DNA from: Candidatus Hydrogenedentota bacterium
Lineage (GTDB): Bacteria > Hydrogenedentota > Hydrogenedentia > Hydrogenedentales > CAITNO01
Length of the DNA stretch: 64,000 bases
NCBI GenBank assembly: GCA_903893795.1
Contig: CAITNO010000123.1
Coordinates: 106,846 to 170,845, forward strand
Direction: 5' to 3'
Numbering within the stretch: the first letter of the stretch is position 1; the number at the start of each line of letters is the position of its first letter. Positions 50,333 to 59,961 of the stretch are shown here, piece by piece. Under the pieces are notes generated by a model. The model was not told the DNA's origin. It worked only from the letters and a program-made list of their open reading frames with translations, and did not search any database. The position numbers and the translations under genes were made by a program.

Positions 50333-52963
50333 GTGAAGAGTGACGAAATACGGGCATCTTATCTTGAGTTCTTCCGTCAGCGCGGCCATGTGGTCGAGCG
50401 CAGTGACCGGCTTATCCCGGGCAACGACCCTACACTGCTGTTCACGAGCGCGGGCATGGTGCAGTTCAAACCCTATTACACGGGCGAAGTGCCGGTGCCT
50501 TACCGCCGGGCGACGACGTCGCAGAAATGCCTGCGGGCTGGCGGCAAGGCGAATGATTTGGACGAGGTGGGCAAGACTTCGCGGCACCTGACATTTTTTG
50601 AAATGCTGGGCAATTTCTCGTTCGGCGACTATTTCAAACGTGAGGCCATCGCCTGGGGTTGGGAGTTCACAACACAGGTGCTCAAGTTTCCGGCGGAGTC
50701 GGTGTGGGTGTCGGTGTTTACCAACGACGACGAGGCGGCGGAGATCTGGGAGAAGGAAATCGGCGTGAACCCGGCGCATATTGTGCGGCTGGGCGCGAAG
50801 GACAACTTCTGGGGTCCGGCGGGCGACACGGGGGCCTGCGGCCCCTGCTCGGAGCTGCTGTTTGACCGGGGCGTGGACATTGACCCGACGGCCACGCCGG
50901 AAAACGATCCGAAGGAGCGTTTCCTGGAATTCTGGAACCTGGTGTTTCCGCAGTTCGACCAGCAGTTGGACGGTTCGCGTCCGCAGTTGAAGAACCGCGG
51001 CATTGACACGGGCATGGGCCTGGAGCGGATCGCGCTGCTGATGCAGAACAAAGAAACCGTGTTTGACACGGACGGCATTTTTGAACTGATCAAGGCGACG
51101 CAGGCGATTGCGGGCGTGCCTTATGAGCAGAACCCGGTGCCGTACCGGGTCATTGCGGACCACATCCGCGCGCTGAGTTTCATGACGGCCGACGGCATTT
51201 TGCCGTCGAACGAGGGCCGGGGCTATGTGTACCGCCGATTGCTGCGCCGCGCGGCGCGCTTTGGCCGGGAACTGGGGCTGGAGAAGCCGTTCCTGCACGA
51301 GGTGAGCGCGCGGGTGGTGGAAACGATGGGGCATCATTATCCCGAACTGGTCGAGAGCCGCGCCCAGATTGCGCGCCATATCCGCGTGGAAGAGGACCGC
51401 TTTGCGGGCACGCTTGCGCGGGGCATGGACCTGCTGGCGACGATATTCGAGAAGGTCGAGGCGTCGGGCGAGGGCGTCGTTTCGGGCGAGGAACTGTTCA
51501 AACTGCACGACACTTACGGATTCCCGCTGGACCTGGCGACGGACATGGCCGAAGACCGGGGATTCAGCGTGGACCGGGAAGGCTTCCAACAGGCGATGAC
51601 CCGCCAGAAGGAAAAGGCGCGCGGCGCCTGGGCCGGCAGCGGCCAGCAGGCCATTGAGCCCATTTACCGCACGCTCAACGAGCAGTTGGGCGACACGGAA
51701 TTCACGGGCTACGGCAACACGCATGAGACGGCGACGGTGAAGGCGATTGTGCGCGACGGCGAGTCGGTGGACGCGCTGCTTGAGGGCGAAAGCGGCGAGG
51801 TGGTGCTGGACAAGACGCCGTTCTACGCGGAGTCGGGCGGCCAGGTGGGCGACACGGGCGCGCTCGATTCTTCGGAGGCGACAGCCCATGTTTCGGCCAC
51901 GCGGCGGCTGGTGGGGAAGATGACGCTGCACGTTGTGACCATTGCCAGCGGCACGCTGAAGGTGGGCGACAAGGTGGAGGCGCGGGTGGATGAAACGCGG
52001 CGCCGGGCCATTGAAAACCACCACACAGCGACGCACCTCCTGCAGGCGGCGCTGCGCCAGGTGCTGGGCGAGCATGTGCACCAGGCGGGCTCCTATGTGG
52101 GGCCGGACCGGCTGCGTTTTGACTTTACGCATTTCGAGGGCATTGCACCGGACCGGCTGCACGATATCGAGCGGCTGGTGAACGACTATATCCGCCAGAG
52201 CGAGGATGTGGTCATTGTGAGCAAGCCGATTGAGGAGGCCCGCGCCGAGGGCGCCATGGCGCTCTTTGGCGAGAAGTACGAGGACGTGGTGCGCACGGTG
52301 CGCGTGGGCGATATCAGCCTTGAACTGTGCGGCGGCTGCCATGTGCCGGGCACGGGTGTCATCGGCTGCCTGAAGCTGGCATCGGAAGCGGCGCTGGCGG
52401 CGGGCGTGCGACGCATTGAGGCGGTGTGCGGCGATGCGGCCATCGAGGCGATACAGTCGCGCGACGACCAGTTGATGGCGGCGGCGCACCTGCTGAGCGC
52501 GCGGCCCGATGCGCTGGAAGAGCGCATTCGCGCGCTGATGGAGGAGAACCGCAAGCTGTCGCGCGAGGTGGACAAGTGGAAGCAGGCGGCGGCCACCGGC
52601 GGCGGCACGGACCACCTGAGCCGCACTGTGGAGGTGAACGGCGTGAAGGTGCTGGCGCTTCAGCTTGACGGGCTGGACGCGAAGGCGCTGCGCGCCGCGC
52701 TGGACCAGTTCAAGGACAAGCTTGGGTCGGGCGTGCTGGTGCTGGGCAGTGCGGTGGAGGACAAGGTGGCCCTGATTGCGGGCGTGACGAAGGACTTGAC
52801 CGGCCGCATCAGCGCGGGCGAAATTGTGAAGCAGATTGCGCCGCTGGTAGAAGGCAGCGGCGGCGGCCGCGCCGACATGGCGCAGGCGGGCGGGAAGAAT
52901 GTGGCCGGGTTGCCGGCGGCGATGGCGGCGGTGGCCGAAGTGGTGGCGGGGTTGGCGAAGTAG
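50333..52963 (+). CDS. alaS: alanyl-tRNA synthetase
   Basis: 876 residues, the usual length. The GTG at 50333 follows GGGAG and is where the family begins (KSDEIRASYLEFFRQRGH). The open frame runs farther upstream through repeat R3 but that part is not AlaRS. Aminoacylation domain: LLFTSAGMVQFKPYYTG, CLRAGGKANDLDEVG, HLTFFEMLGNFSFGDYFK, GMGLERIA. Editing domain zinc ligands His564 and His568 (NHHTATHLL) and Cys666 and His670 (LCGGCHVPGTG). C-terminal oligomerisation domain with the Gly-rich GGGRADMAQAGG. It charges tRNA-Ala and edits Ser/Gly mischarging. Confidence 0.97.
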   Translation: MKSDEIRASYLEFFRQRGHVVERSDRLIPGNDPTLLFTSAGMVQFKPYYTGEVPVPYRRATTSQKCLRAGGKANDLDEVGKTSRHLTFFEMLGNFSFGDYFKREAIAWGWEFTTQVLKFPAESVWVSVFTNDDEAAEIWEKEIGVNPAHIVRLGAKDNFWGPAGDTGACGPCSELLFDRGVDIDPTATPENDPKERFLEFWNLVFPQFDQQLDGSRPQLKNRGIDTGMGLERIALLMQNKETVFDTDGIFELIKATQAIAGVPYEQNPVPYRVIADHIRALSFMTADGILPSNEGRGYVYRRLLRRAARFGRELGLEKPFLHEVSARVVETMGHHYPELVESRAQIARHIRVEEDRFAGTLARGMDLLATIFEKVEASGEGVVSGEELFKLHDTYGFPLDLATDMAEDRGFSVDREGFQQAMTRQKEKARGAWAGSGQQAIEPIYRTLNEQLGDTEFTGYGNTHETATVKAIVRDGESVDALLEGESGEVVLDKTPFYAESGGQVGDTGALDSSEATAHVSATRRLVGKMTLHVVTIASGTLKVGDKVEARVDETRRRAIENHHTATHLLQAALRQVLGEHVHQAGSYVGPDRLRFDFTHFEGIAPDRLHDIERLVNDYIRQSEDVVIVSKPIEEARAEGAMALFGEKYEDVVRTVRVGDISLELCGGCHVPGTGVIGCLKLASEAALAAGVRRIEAVCGDAAIEAIQSRDDQLMAAAHLLSARPDALEERIRALMEENRKLSREVDKWKQAAATGGGTDHLSRTVEVNGVKVLALQLDGLDAKALRAALDQFKDKLGSGVLVLGSAVEDKVALIAGVTKDLTGRISAGEIVKQIAPLVEGSGGGRADMAQAGGKNVAGLPAAMAAVAEVVAGLAK

Positions 52964-52981
52964 CCGAAGAGAGCTAGTATT

Positions 52982-53024
52982 CGCGCGGCCAAGGGAGAGG
53001 CTCCTTTGGCCGCGCGTTTTTCTT
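52982..53024 (+). terminator. Rho-independent terminator after alaS
   Basis: Arms CGCGCGGCCAA and TTGGCCGCGCG with a 14-base loop, followed by five T, 19 bases after the alaS stop. Confidence 0.9.
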
Positions 53025-53211
53025 TGGGGCGGGGCGCAAAGTAGACGCGTCATCCTGCCGCGTTCTTGGTGCGCCCAGGGCGCGCGCAAGCGGCCGATGC
53101 AAAAGAAACACGCCGTCTTTGCCGTGACCTATTCTTCTTTCTCTGCGTGGTCCGGCCGATGAACGAAAGAGGCTGGAAGCCTGTTCTACTTTGACGCCGG
53201 CATTGTGGTGC

Positions 53212-54492
53212 CTACTGCTGCTTTGCCAGTAGCTTATCCACGTAGCGGGAGTCCATCTGTTGTTTGGCCATGGCCTGTTTTACGGGCGGGAGCTTGAAGA
53301 TGACGCCCAGGACGGCGCCGAGGGCGCGGTGGCTTTCGTAGACTTGGTTGTCGAAGAGGAGGTTTTGCAGTTTGCCGCGCTCGATGGCCTGGACCGTTAC
53401 CCGGTGGATGGAGTTTGCCGGGGTTAGGACACGCTCTTTACGTGGCGTGAGCGTGATAGCCACCTTGGAACAGGGCTTGACGCAGACGCCGCATCCGAGA
53501 CAGCGGTCTTCTTGCAATTGGGCCGTTTTACGGTTGTGGTTGTTCGGGTCGTGGGCGGAGACAAGGCTCAGCGCCTCGACGGGGCAAATGGAGACACACT
53601 TGCCGCAACCGGTGCAGGCTTCGTCGTTGATTTCGGGCAGGAAATTGGTGGTGTGCACAGGGCGCATGACGGCGAAACGGCGTGCGGCGAGCATAGCTTC
53701 GCAGCAGCAGCCGCAGCAGTTGCAGATGAAGCTGACATTTTGCTGGGCGTTTTCGCCGAACTGCACGAGATTGTGGGCCTTGGCCTCCTGGAGCAGGTCG
53801 TGGCATTCGGCCTTGTCGATGCGGCGGACGTGGCCGTGGCGGATGAGGGTGTCTGCGCCGGTGTTGAAGGTCATGCAAATGTTCATGGGGGCGTCGCAGG
53901 CGTGGCCGCGGTGCATGGCGATGTGGCGGCAATGGCACATGGCGATGCCGATGTGCGTGGCGGTGTTGATGACCTCGGTGGCGCGCTCATAGTCGAGCAC
54001 ACGCAGGGCGTCATCCTGGGGCAGGGCCTCCTCGCGGACGAGGGTCCGGCCGAACTGGGTTTCGCCGCCGGAGAAGAGTTCGCGGCCGAAATCCTCCTGC
54101 ACGACGACGTACTGGTGGTACAACTCGGCGAGGGCTTTCTGGTCGAGGTCTTCGCGCACGCGCATCATGGAGAATTCGAAGAATCCGACCATGGGCGGCG
54201 GGAGCATGTAGCGGCGGTTGCCGCTTTTGCTGACGAAGTCGAGCAGGATGGCGCGGTCGGCGAGGGCATCCAGCTTATTGCGGGCCTCGGTCTCCCCCAC
54301 TTTCCAGGCGTCGGCGGCCTGCTTTGCCGTGAAGGGCTTGATGGGCAGCAGGGAAACGAGGTCGGCCTCCTTTTCGCTGAAAAGGAGTTGGAGTATCTGG
54401 TGGAGCAGTTCTGTTGGGGGCGCCCCCTGGGGAAACTTGTTCAGCCGATCGCTGAGCCGGTCGTAGGCGGACCTGAGCGTTTGGTGTGCCAT
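53212..54492 (-). CDS. iron-sulfur protein with N-terminal helix-turn-helix and dicluster ferredoxin domain
   Basis: 426 residues; ATG preceded by AAAGGA. The N-terminal ~100 residues look like a winged-helix (AADAWKVGETEARNKLDALADRAILLDF). Central region has cysteine clusters CHCRHIAMHRGHACDAPMN and CNCCGCCCEAML. Then a 2x[4Fe-4S] ferredoxin domain with CTGCGKCVSICPVEAL and CLGCGVCVKPCSK. The same arrangement is seen in uncharacterised 4Fe-4S binding proteins of anaerobes that probably pass electrons to an oxidoreductase. No partner enzyme lies beside it. The C-terminus is helical. Function unknown; electron transfer or redox-sensing regulation are the options. Confidence 0.8.
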   Translation of the reverse strand: MAHQTLRSAYDRLSDRLNKFPQGAPPTELLHQILQLLFSEKEADLVSLLPIKPFTAKQAADAWKVGETEARNKLDALADRAILLDFVSKSGNRRYMLPPPMVGFFEFSMMRVREDLDQKALAELYHQYVVVQEDFGRELFSGGETQFGRTLVREEALPQDDALRVLDYERATEVINTATHIGIAMCHCRHIAMHRGHACDAPMNICMTFNTGADTLIRHGHVRRIDKAECHDLLQEAKAHNLVQFGENAQQNVSFICNCCGCCCEAMLAARRFAVMRPVHTTNFLPEINDEACTGCGKCVSICPVEALSLVSAHDPNNHNRKTAQLQEDRCLGCGVCVKPCSKVAITLTPRKERVLTPANSIHRVTVQAIERGKLQNLLFDNQVYESHRALGAVLGVIFKLPPVKQAMAKQQMDSRYVDKLLAKQQ

Positions 54493-54678
54493 GGAGGCGT
54501 CCTTTCAAAATGAGTCCAGTTTTTCGCATTATATCCGGGTTAAGGGACGCCGGCAAGCCTTGAGCGCGCCTTTCCCCCATTCTTGCCGCTTTTCTTTGGG
54601 TTTTCTATTGTGGACATGCCGGTCGATGAATTATGATCTGAGCTTCTAAACCGTGTTTTTCCCAGGAAGGATTATGTC

Positions 54679-55785
54679 ATGCCGCACCCGCAACTGGACC
54701 GTTTCCAACTGAACATCAAGCCGCTGGCCGACCGCAAGGACAAGGTGTACATCGAGCGCGACCACGTGCTGCCGACGGCGGAGCTGTCGCACCCGCTGAA
54801 TGAGAACGGCGCCAAGGTGATTGCCGAAACGGTGGAACGCATCAAGCGGGCCCGGGAAAACGGGAAATCGCGCATACTCACTTTTGGGGCCCACGCCATC
54901 AAGAACTGCCTGGCGCCGGTGTTCATCAAGCTGATGGAGGACGGATGGATTACCCATCTGGCCACCAACGGTGCGGGAATCATTCATGACTGGGAATTCG
55001 CGTTTCAGGGGCACAGCAGCGAGGACGTGCGCGCCAATGTGGACCGGGGGCAGTTTGGCGTGTGGCAGGAGACGGGGTTCTATCTGAACCTTGCCATCAT
55101 CGTGGGCGCGTACCGCGGGATGGGGTATGGGGAGAGCGTGGGCGCTTTCGTCGAGCGCGAGGGACTGGAGATTCCGTCGCAGGAGGCGCTTGTGGCGGAG
55201 ATTCGCGAAAAGGCGGAGAGCGACCCGCAGCAGGCCGCCGCAGCGGCCGACCTGCTGACGCAGGTGCGGGCCTTTGACCTGAAGCCGGGATGGCTGGCCG
55301 TGCCGCACCCGTTCAAGCAGTTTGGACTTCAATCCGCCGCGTACCGGCTGAACATTCCCTTCACCAGTCACCCGATGATCGGCCACGACATCATCTATGT
55401 GCATCCGATGAATCAGGGTGCTGCCATTGGCCGCGCCGCACAGCGGGACTTTCTGGCCTATGCCAACCAGGTCAACAACCTCGACGGCGGCGTGCTCATG
55501 AGCATCGGCTCCGCCGTCATGTCGCCCATGATCTTCGAGAAGTCCTTGTCCATGTCGCAGAACCTGTGGATACAGCAGGGCAAGCACATTGACGACCATT
55601 TCATGGTCATCGTGGATCTGCAGGAATCACACTGGGACTGGTCGCAGGGCGAACCGCCGATGGACAATCCCGACTACTACCTCCGCTACAACAAGAGCTT
55701 CAACCGCATGGGCGGCCAGATGCGCTATGTGACCGCGGACAACCGGGACTTCCTGCTGGCGATTGTGAAGGGGTTGGAGAAGTAA
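54679..55785 (+). CDS. conserved uncharacterised protein, possibly deoxyhypusine-synthase-like fold
   Basis: 368 residues. An ATG at 54679 follows CCAGGAAGG. No signal peptide. Features include LTFGAHAIKNCLAPVFIKLM, THLATNGAGIIHDWEFAFQG, a helical stretch 170-205, IPFTSHPMIGHDIIYVHP and LMSIGSAVMSPMIFEKSL. The alternation of Gly-rich loops after beta strands suggests a Rossmann-type, NAD-binding fold; the TNGAG segment and overall layout remind me of deoxyhypusine synthase relatives, but I cannot name the family with certainty. The hairpin at 55816 terminates it. Strong conservation-like composition (no low complexity) argues for an enzyme. Confidence 0.7.
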   Translation: MPHPQLDRFQLNIKPLADRKDKVYIERDHVLPTAELSHPLNENGAKVIAETVERIKRARENGKSRILTFGAHAIKNCLAPVFIKLMEDGWITHLATNGAGIIHDWEFAFQGHSSEDVRANVDRGQFGVWQETGFYLNLAIIVGAYRGMGYGESVGAFVEREGLEIPSQEALVAEIREKAESDPQQAAAAADLLTQVRAFDLKPGWLAVPHPFKQFGLQSAAYRLNIPFTSHPMIGHDIIYVHPMNQGAAIGRAAQRDFLAYANQVNNLDGGVLMSIGSAVMSPMIFEKSLSMSQNLWIQQGKHIDDHFMVIVDLQESHWDWSQGEPPMDNPDYYLRYNKSFNRMGGQMRYVTADNRDFLLAIVKGLEK

Positions 55786-55815
55786 TATGTTAGAACGCAG
55801 CTATTTACCGAGATT

Positions 55816-55866
55816 AACGGCAGGAACGGAGTTGCGGCTCCAGTGTTCCTGCCGTTCATTCTTTTT
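55816..55866 (+). terminator. Rho-independent terminator
   Basis: Twelve-base perfect arms AACGGCAGGAAC and GTTCCTGCCGTT around a loop that itself contains GGAG/CTCC, followed by CATTCTTTTT. It closes the gene at 54679. Repeats of GTGTTAGTC and GACTAAC occur at 55881-55990 before the next gene; I see no gene in that stretch. Confidence 0.85.
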
Positions 55867-56056
55867 GTGATTCATGGTGTTAGTCTGGAGCCGCTCTACA
55901 CGGCTTTGACTAACAAGAAAGGCGCTGAAAATGTGTTCATGATGACTAACATGGTGTTTTCCCCTATTCCTCAGAAATGGTGTTAGTCTAATCATAACAA
56001 TACGGTGTCATTGCTTTTCGTTTTCGCCGGTAAGATGTGCGCTAGGAACCTTGCCA

Positions 56057-57142
56057 TTACAACGGCTCCAATGTTTCTTCTTCCTCGTAGGGTTCCCCTC
56101 TTCTCGTTGATATGATGTCGTCCACAAAACCTATATAGCCGTCAAGACCATGGACTTTGTAGGACCCATTCTTGTTTTCACACCGTTGGATATCAACAGG
56201 AACTTTGCCCCAACCACCAGGTATGTCAACCACGTAGGTGGGGATGGCCGCGCCCGCGATGAGGCCCCATAGACCTGATACTATTTTCGCTCCGTCACTA
56301 ATCTTACATGCAAAGTGGTTACCACCGCGTACTGAGTCCAATTGGTGAAGATAATAAGGTGTACACCCTGCGGACAGTAGGCTATCAAATAACAACCCAA
56401 GAATTTCGGAAGAATCGTTAACGCCACGCAATAGCACGGTCTGGCTGACTGTCAGAATTCCCATTCTTCGCAGCCTAACGAGTATGCCCTTTAGTTCTTT
56501 TGTCAATTCTTTAGGGTGGTTTATGTGAATCGATATTGTGACTAGCTTTTGCGCTGCCTTGAGGATTGCATATAGGGATTCGTCAAACCGCGAGGGAAAA
56601 ACGACTGGTGCACGAGTATGAATTCGAAGTCTCTCTATGGCAGGTTGGGACTCAATCGTAGAGAACCAATCTGCCAGTACGCTATCTGTTAGGAACAAGG
56701 GGTCACCACCTGAAAGAATGACTTCAGTAATCTCTGGATGTTTTTCCAGGTACCGAAGTGCGTTGCTTGTGGTAGCGATTTGTCCTCGTTCTTTCAAATT
56801 CTTTCGGAAGCAAAAACGACAGTAGGCAAAACATTCTCGGGTAGGAATAATCAGAAGGCGGTTGGGATATCTATGTAGTAGGCCAGGTTCAACTTCATGT
56901 GCATTGTCACCGATTGGATCATCCATCCCACCCATGTTGGCGGCAATCTCGGCGGAGGAAGGGACGCACTGCAGAAGTATAGGACAGCGAGAATCGTTCT
57001 TTTGCGCCAGTTCCAAATAGTAATAGGGAATTTTGATCGGGTACAATTCCTCGACGTGCTTGGAAACTCGGTAGGACTCCTCGTCTAGATACCCGAGTTG
57101 ATGCAATTGATCTGAATTCGTAATGAACACGTTCAAAGTCAC
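56057..57142 (-). CDS. lysine 2,3-aminomutase-family radical SAM enzyme, EpmB-like
   Basis: 361 residues from a GTG with AGGGG upstream. The radical SAM motif CFAYCRFCF supplies Cys104, Cys108 and Cys111 for the [4Fe-4S] cluster. LLIIPTRECFAYCRFCFRKN, EVILSGGDPLFLTD, RIHTRAPVVFPSR, HINHPKELT and QTVLLRGVNDS are the KamA/EpmB landmarks, and the length is that of EpmB (about 340) rather than full KamA (about 415). Members convert lysine to beta-lysine. Upstream on the same strand, 50 bases away, is an EpmA-like enzyme, so the pair probably makes and attaches beta-lysine to EF-P. The DNA is more AT-rich than the preceding 55 kb. Confidence 0.88.
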   Translation of the reverse strand: MTLNVFITNSDQLHQLGYLDEESYRVSKHVEELYPIKIPYYYLELAQKNDSRCPILLQCVPSSAEIAANMGGMDDPIGDNAHEVEPGLLHRYPNRLLIIPTRECFAYCRFCFRKNLKERGQIATTSNALRYLEKHPEITEVILSGGDPLFLTDSVLADWFSTIESQPAIERLRIHTRAPVVFPSRFDESLYAILKAAQKLVTISIHINHPKELTKELKGILVRLRRMGILTVSQTVLLRGVNDSSEILGLLFDSLLSAGCTPYYLHQLDSVRGGNHFACKISDGAKIVSGLWGLIAGAAIPTYVVDIPGGWGKVPVDIQRCENKNGSYKVHGLDGYIGFVDDIISTRRGEPYEEEETLEPL

Positions 57143-57192
57143 CTCATACCCCTAGGATGATATTGTCACGAAAGCCAATGCCCAGCAAACGA

Positions 57193-58245
57193 TCATGAGA
57201 TGGGATCTGTGAAATCCTCCGAGAAGGGGAACAGGAGAACATCGCGGATATCACGCGTGTCGCAGAAAAACATTGCCAAACGGTCCAAGCCAATAGCTAC
57301 ACCAGAGGTGTCCGGCAGATGCTGCAAAGCCCGCAAATAGTCCAGCGGCACTTCCGGAAGGTCCTGCTTCCCTAGCCCGCGCATGAAACTCCTCGTATTC
57401 TCGAAGCGCACCTGTTGTTGTATTGGGTCATTTAGTTCGCTATAGCCACCGGCAATCTCCATGCCCGCGATGTAAAGTTCGAAACGCTCAACACTCCTTG
57501 CATCATTTGGGTTAGTTTTGGCCATGAGAGAAAACTGACTGTCATTTGGATAGTCCACAACGAACAAGGGTTTTTGCCAACCCAGTCCAGAGTCTATCTT
57601 TGTAACGAGAAGTCTTTCTACCAGTTCTTCCCAAGTGGATGTCTCATTAAGGTCTGGAAGCCCCATTTCGGTTAAGGTGTTGAATAAAGATGTCTTATCC
57701 TTATTTACGAGCACATCTACCCCGGAGTGTTTAAGGATGAGTTCTTGGAATGTAACCCGGGGCCAAGGAGGGGTAAAGTCAAAATCGACGCCTTGGTAGG
57801 TGAAACACGTATTCAAAAGTTCTCCAACAGCTGAATGGATGAGATTCTCAATAAAAGTCATCTGATCTTGATAGTTCGTATTTGTTTGATACCATTCGAC
57901 ACCGAGGAATTCAGGATTGTGCTTGACCCCAAGATCGCCGTTACGAAAGAATTTCGATATCTGGAAGATCTTTTCGAAACCAGCCGCCACAGCCATCTTC
58001 ATCTTGAGTTCAGGAGATGTTACAAGAAAAGTTCTAAGGTCATTTCCTGACTGACTTGTGAAATGCGTCACGAACGGATTAAAGAACGGTTCAAACTCCG
58101 TCGAGGTGACCATGATGGGTGTATCTAGTTCTAGAAAACCATGAGACAGAAAGGACTGGCGAATTTGGTTGATGAGTCGAGATCTTAGGACGATGTTTCG
58201 TTTGAAGGGTTCGTCAGAGACTACCCGCTCCCAGTTCCGAGCCAT
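57193..58245 (-). CDS. EpmA (PoxA/GenX)-like truncated lysyl-tRNA synthetase
   Basis: 350 residues; ATG with AGGTGA upstream. It consists only of a class II catalytic core: motif 1 region RSRLINQIRQSFLSHGFLEL with DTPIM, motif 2 FRNGDLGVKHNPEFLGVEWY, motif 3 SGVAIGLDRLAMFF. The N-terminal anticodon-binding domain of LysRS is missing, as in EpmA (about 325 residues). EpmA activates (R)-beta-lysine and joins it to a conserved lysine of elongation factor P. Together with the EpmB-like gene downstream this forms a modification pair; the EF-P gene itself and the hydroxylase EpmC are not in the window. Confidence 0.87.
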   Translation of the reverse strand: MARNWERVVSDEPFKRNIVLRSRLINQIRQSFLSHGFLELDTPIMVTSTEFEPFFNPFVTHFTSQSGNDLRTFLVTSPELKMKMAVAAGFEKIFQISKFFRNGDLGVKHNPEFLGVEWYQTNTNYQDQMTFIENLIHSAVGELLNTCFTYQGVDFDFTPPWPRVTFQELILKHSGVDVLVNKDKTSLFNTLTEMGLPDLNETSTWEELVERLLVTKIDSGLGWQKPLFVVDYPNDSQFSLMAKTNPNDARSVERFELYIAGMEIAGGYSELNDPIQQQVRFENTRSFMRGLGKQDLPEVPLDYLRALQHLPDTSGVAIGLDRLAMFFCDTRDIRDVLLFPFSEDFTDPIS

Positions 58246-58608
58246 TGATTATCACCTGCTCCCGCTGGGATTCCCAACGTAGGATGTGTTAAATGCTGCA
58301 CACTCTATAACTTACAGACGGCGTTTGGCAGAAAATAGCAGATTTGGCAGTAGATGTCAACCTAGCCAGAATCATGCCCGAATCGTTCTGTTCTTTATGG
58401 AGCGCGCACTGCGGTTGAAACAGAAGGACTTATCGAACCTTGTTTGTTTCATATGTCGGTTTGGCTACCTCAGCTACCATTCCAGGATATGGTTCACAGG
58501 GCTACTATTTGCAACTTCGCACATTCCTAGATTATCCTACTCTTATCAGTTCGGGTAGGTGTCGGGCAAAATGCAAACTTGGCGTGCGCGCCGAGAATAG
58601 AGGATGTC
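58246..58608. other. intergenic region between the EpmA-like gene and the ABC operon
   Basis: 363 bases, AT-rich. No gene is supported; short open frames on the plus strand have no homology I recognise. Divergent promoters must be here but no pair of boxes stands out. Confidence 0.4.
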
Positions 58609-59961
58609 ATGAAAAGGAATACACTTTGGGTTCTGTTGTGCGTATTTTCCCTCTTGGTTTCATGCTCTTCGGGCAATAAGATAACAGTCCTCGGTGAGGC
58701 AACATCTAATCTGGATGCGATGGAGAAGTTAAAGGATGAGTTCGAAAACAGTGCAAAAGTGTTCGTGTCTTTCGAAAAGCCGCCGTACGCTGAATTCATA
58801 AAGAACGCAAATCAGGACTTTGGTTCCCAAACAGGGCTATACGATATTTCTTTACAGTATCCATTTGCATTGCCCACCTACGTTGGCTCAAATTTGATTT
58901 TACCATCCTCTAAGTATTCCGAATATATTGATAGCACACAGTTACTTCCGACCGAGTCTAGTTTTTTTCCAAATATCTGGAAGGAGGTTGGATGGTATCG
59001 TCTTTCATCCAAAGACAAGGCTGAACCAGTGGGGTATCCCTTCGCAGCCAATACCGTATTATTATGCTATAATAAAAGCTTATTTGAAGATGCTACACAC
59101 CAAGCCAACTTCCAAGCCAAGTATAAAGAAACTCTGGATGTACCCAAAACTTGGGAACAATTTCACAATATAGTCGAATATTTTGGGTCCATCCAGGGAC
59201 TGTCCGGTATCTGCATGCAAGGTCAGGACGGAGGTTGGCTATATTGGGAGTGGTGTAACTATGCATTTGGATTCGGCGGAGGAGTGATGAAGAAGGACTA
59301 TGGTTGGGAAAGCTCTCCCAATATACCGCTTATTATCGCATCGCCAGAAACCATTAAGGGAACCGAGTTCTGGCTCAGTCTTAAACAGTACAACGCTAGC
59401 ACGGATTTCTTTAGTACTGGAATGCAACAGCAGATAGACCTCATGCGTAAAGGAAAGACCGCATTGGCTCTATTGTGGAGCGATCAGGCATACAATTTCC
59501 TTTACGGCGAGAATGCCAACAAGAGTTACGCCTCAGAGTTTGGTTTTGCCCCAATACCAGGAAATAAGTCGATGATAGGTGGCGGCATCTTCATGGTGAA
59601 TAAATCATCTAGACGACCAAAAGAAGCAATTGAGTATATCTTGCATGTTCTCAAACCGGAATCTCAAGCAAAACTGATGCAGCAAGGACTTTGCTCTCCT
59701 CTGATGACGGTATACGATATGAAAGAAGTGAAGGACATACCCTATGCCACAGCGCTAAAGGATTCGCTTATCCGGGCTACATACATGCTTGACGCTGGTC
59801 CAGATGGGGATGCAATAATGACGATTATGACGAAGTACCTGCAAATGATCTGGATGGGGCAACTGAACGTGGAAGATGCCCTGAAAACAGCGCAAACGGA
59901 AATCGTTGTTGAGAGACAGAAGATCTTTGAAGCACTCGCTAAAGCGCTTAAGAAACAATGA
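58609..59961 (+). CDS. ABC transporter substrate-binding lipoprotein
   Basis: 450 residues from an ATG with GAGG upstream. The N-terminus MKRNTLWVLLCVFSLLVSCS is a lipoprotein signal with lipobox LVSC (lipidated Cys19). The mature protein has the extracellular solute-binding family 1 layout: PVGYPFAANTVLLCYNKSLF, VPKTWEQFHNIVEYFG, GKTALALLWSDQAYNF and GGGIFMVNKSSRRPKEAIEYI. Family 1 proteins bind sugars, oligosaccharides or related polyols, delivering them to the membrane permease. Its stop overlaps the permease start by four bases, so the operon is coupled. Confidence 0.88.
   Translation: MKRNTLWVLLCVFSLLVSCSSGNKITVLGEATSNLDAMEKLKDEFENSAKVFVSFEKPPYAEFIKNANQDFGSQTGLYDISLQYPFALPTYVGSNLILPSSKYSEYIDSTQLLPTESSFFPNIWKEVGWYRLSSKDKAEPVGYPFAANTVLLCYNKSLFEDATHQANFQAKYKETLDVPKTWEQFHNIVEYFGSIQGLSGICMQGQDGGWLYWEWCNYAFGFGGGVMKKDYGWESSPNIPLIIASPETIKGTEFWLSLKQYNASTDFFSTGMQQQIDLMRKGKTALALLWSDQAYNFLYGENANKSYASEFGFAPIPGNKSMIGGGIFMVNKSSRRPKEAIEYILHVLKPESQAKLMQQGLCSPLMTVYDMKEVKDIPYATALKDSLIRATYMLDAGPDGDAIMTIMTKYLQMIWMGQLNVEDALKTAQTEIVVERQKIFEALAKALKKQ

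Noticed and set aside
50324..53089. 921-codon open frame on the minus strand opposite alaS
   Set aside because: Arg/His-rich antisense shadow of AlaRS, which has all family signatures.
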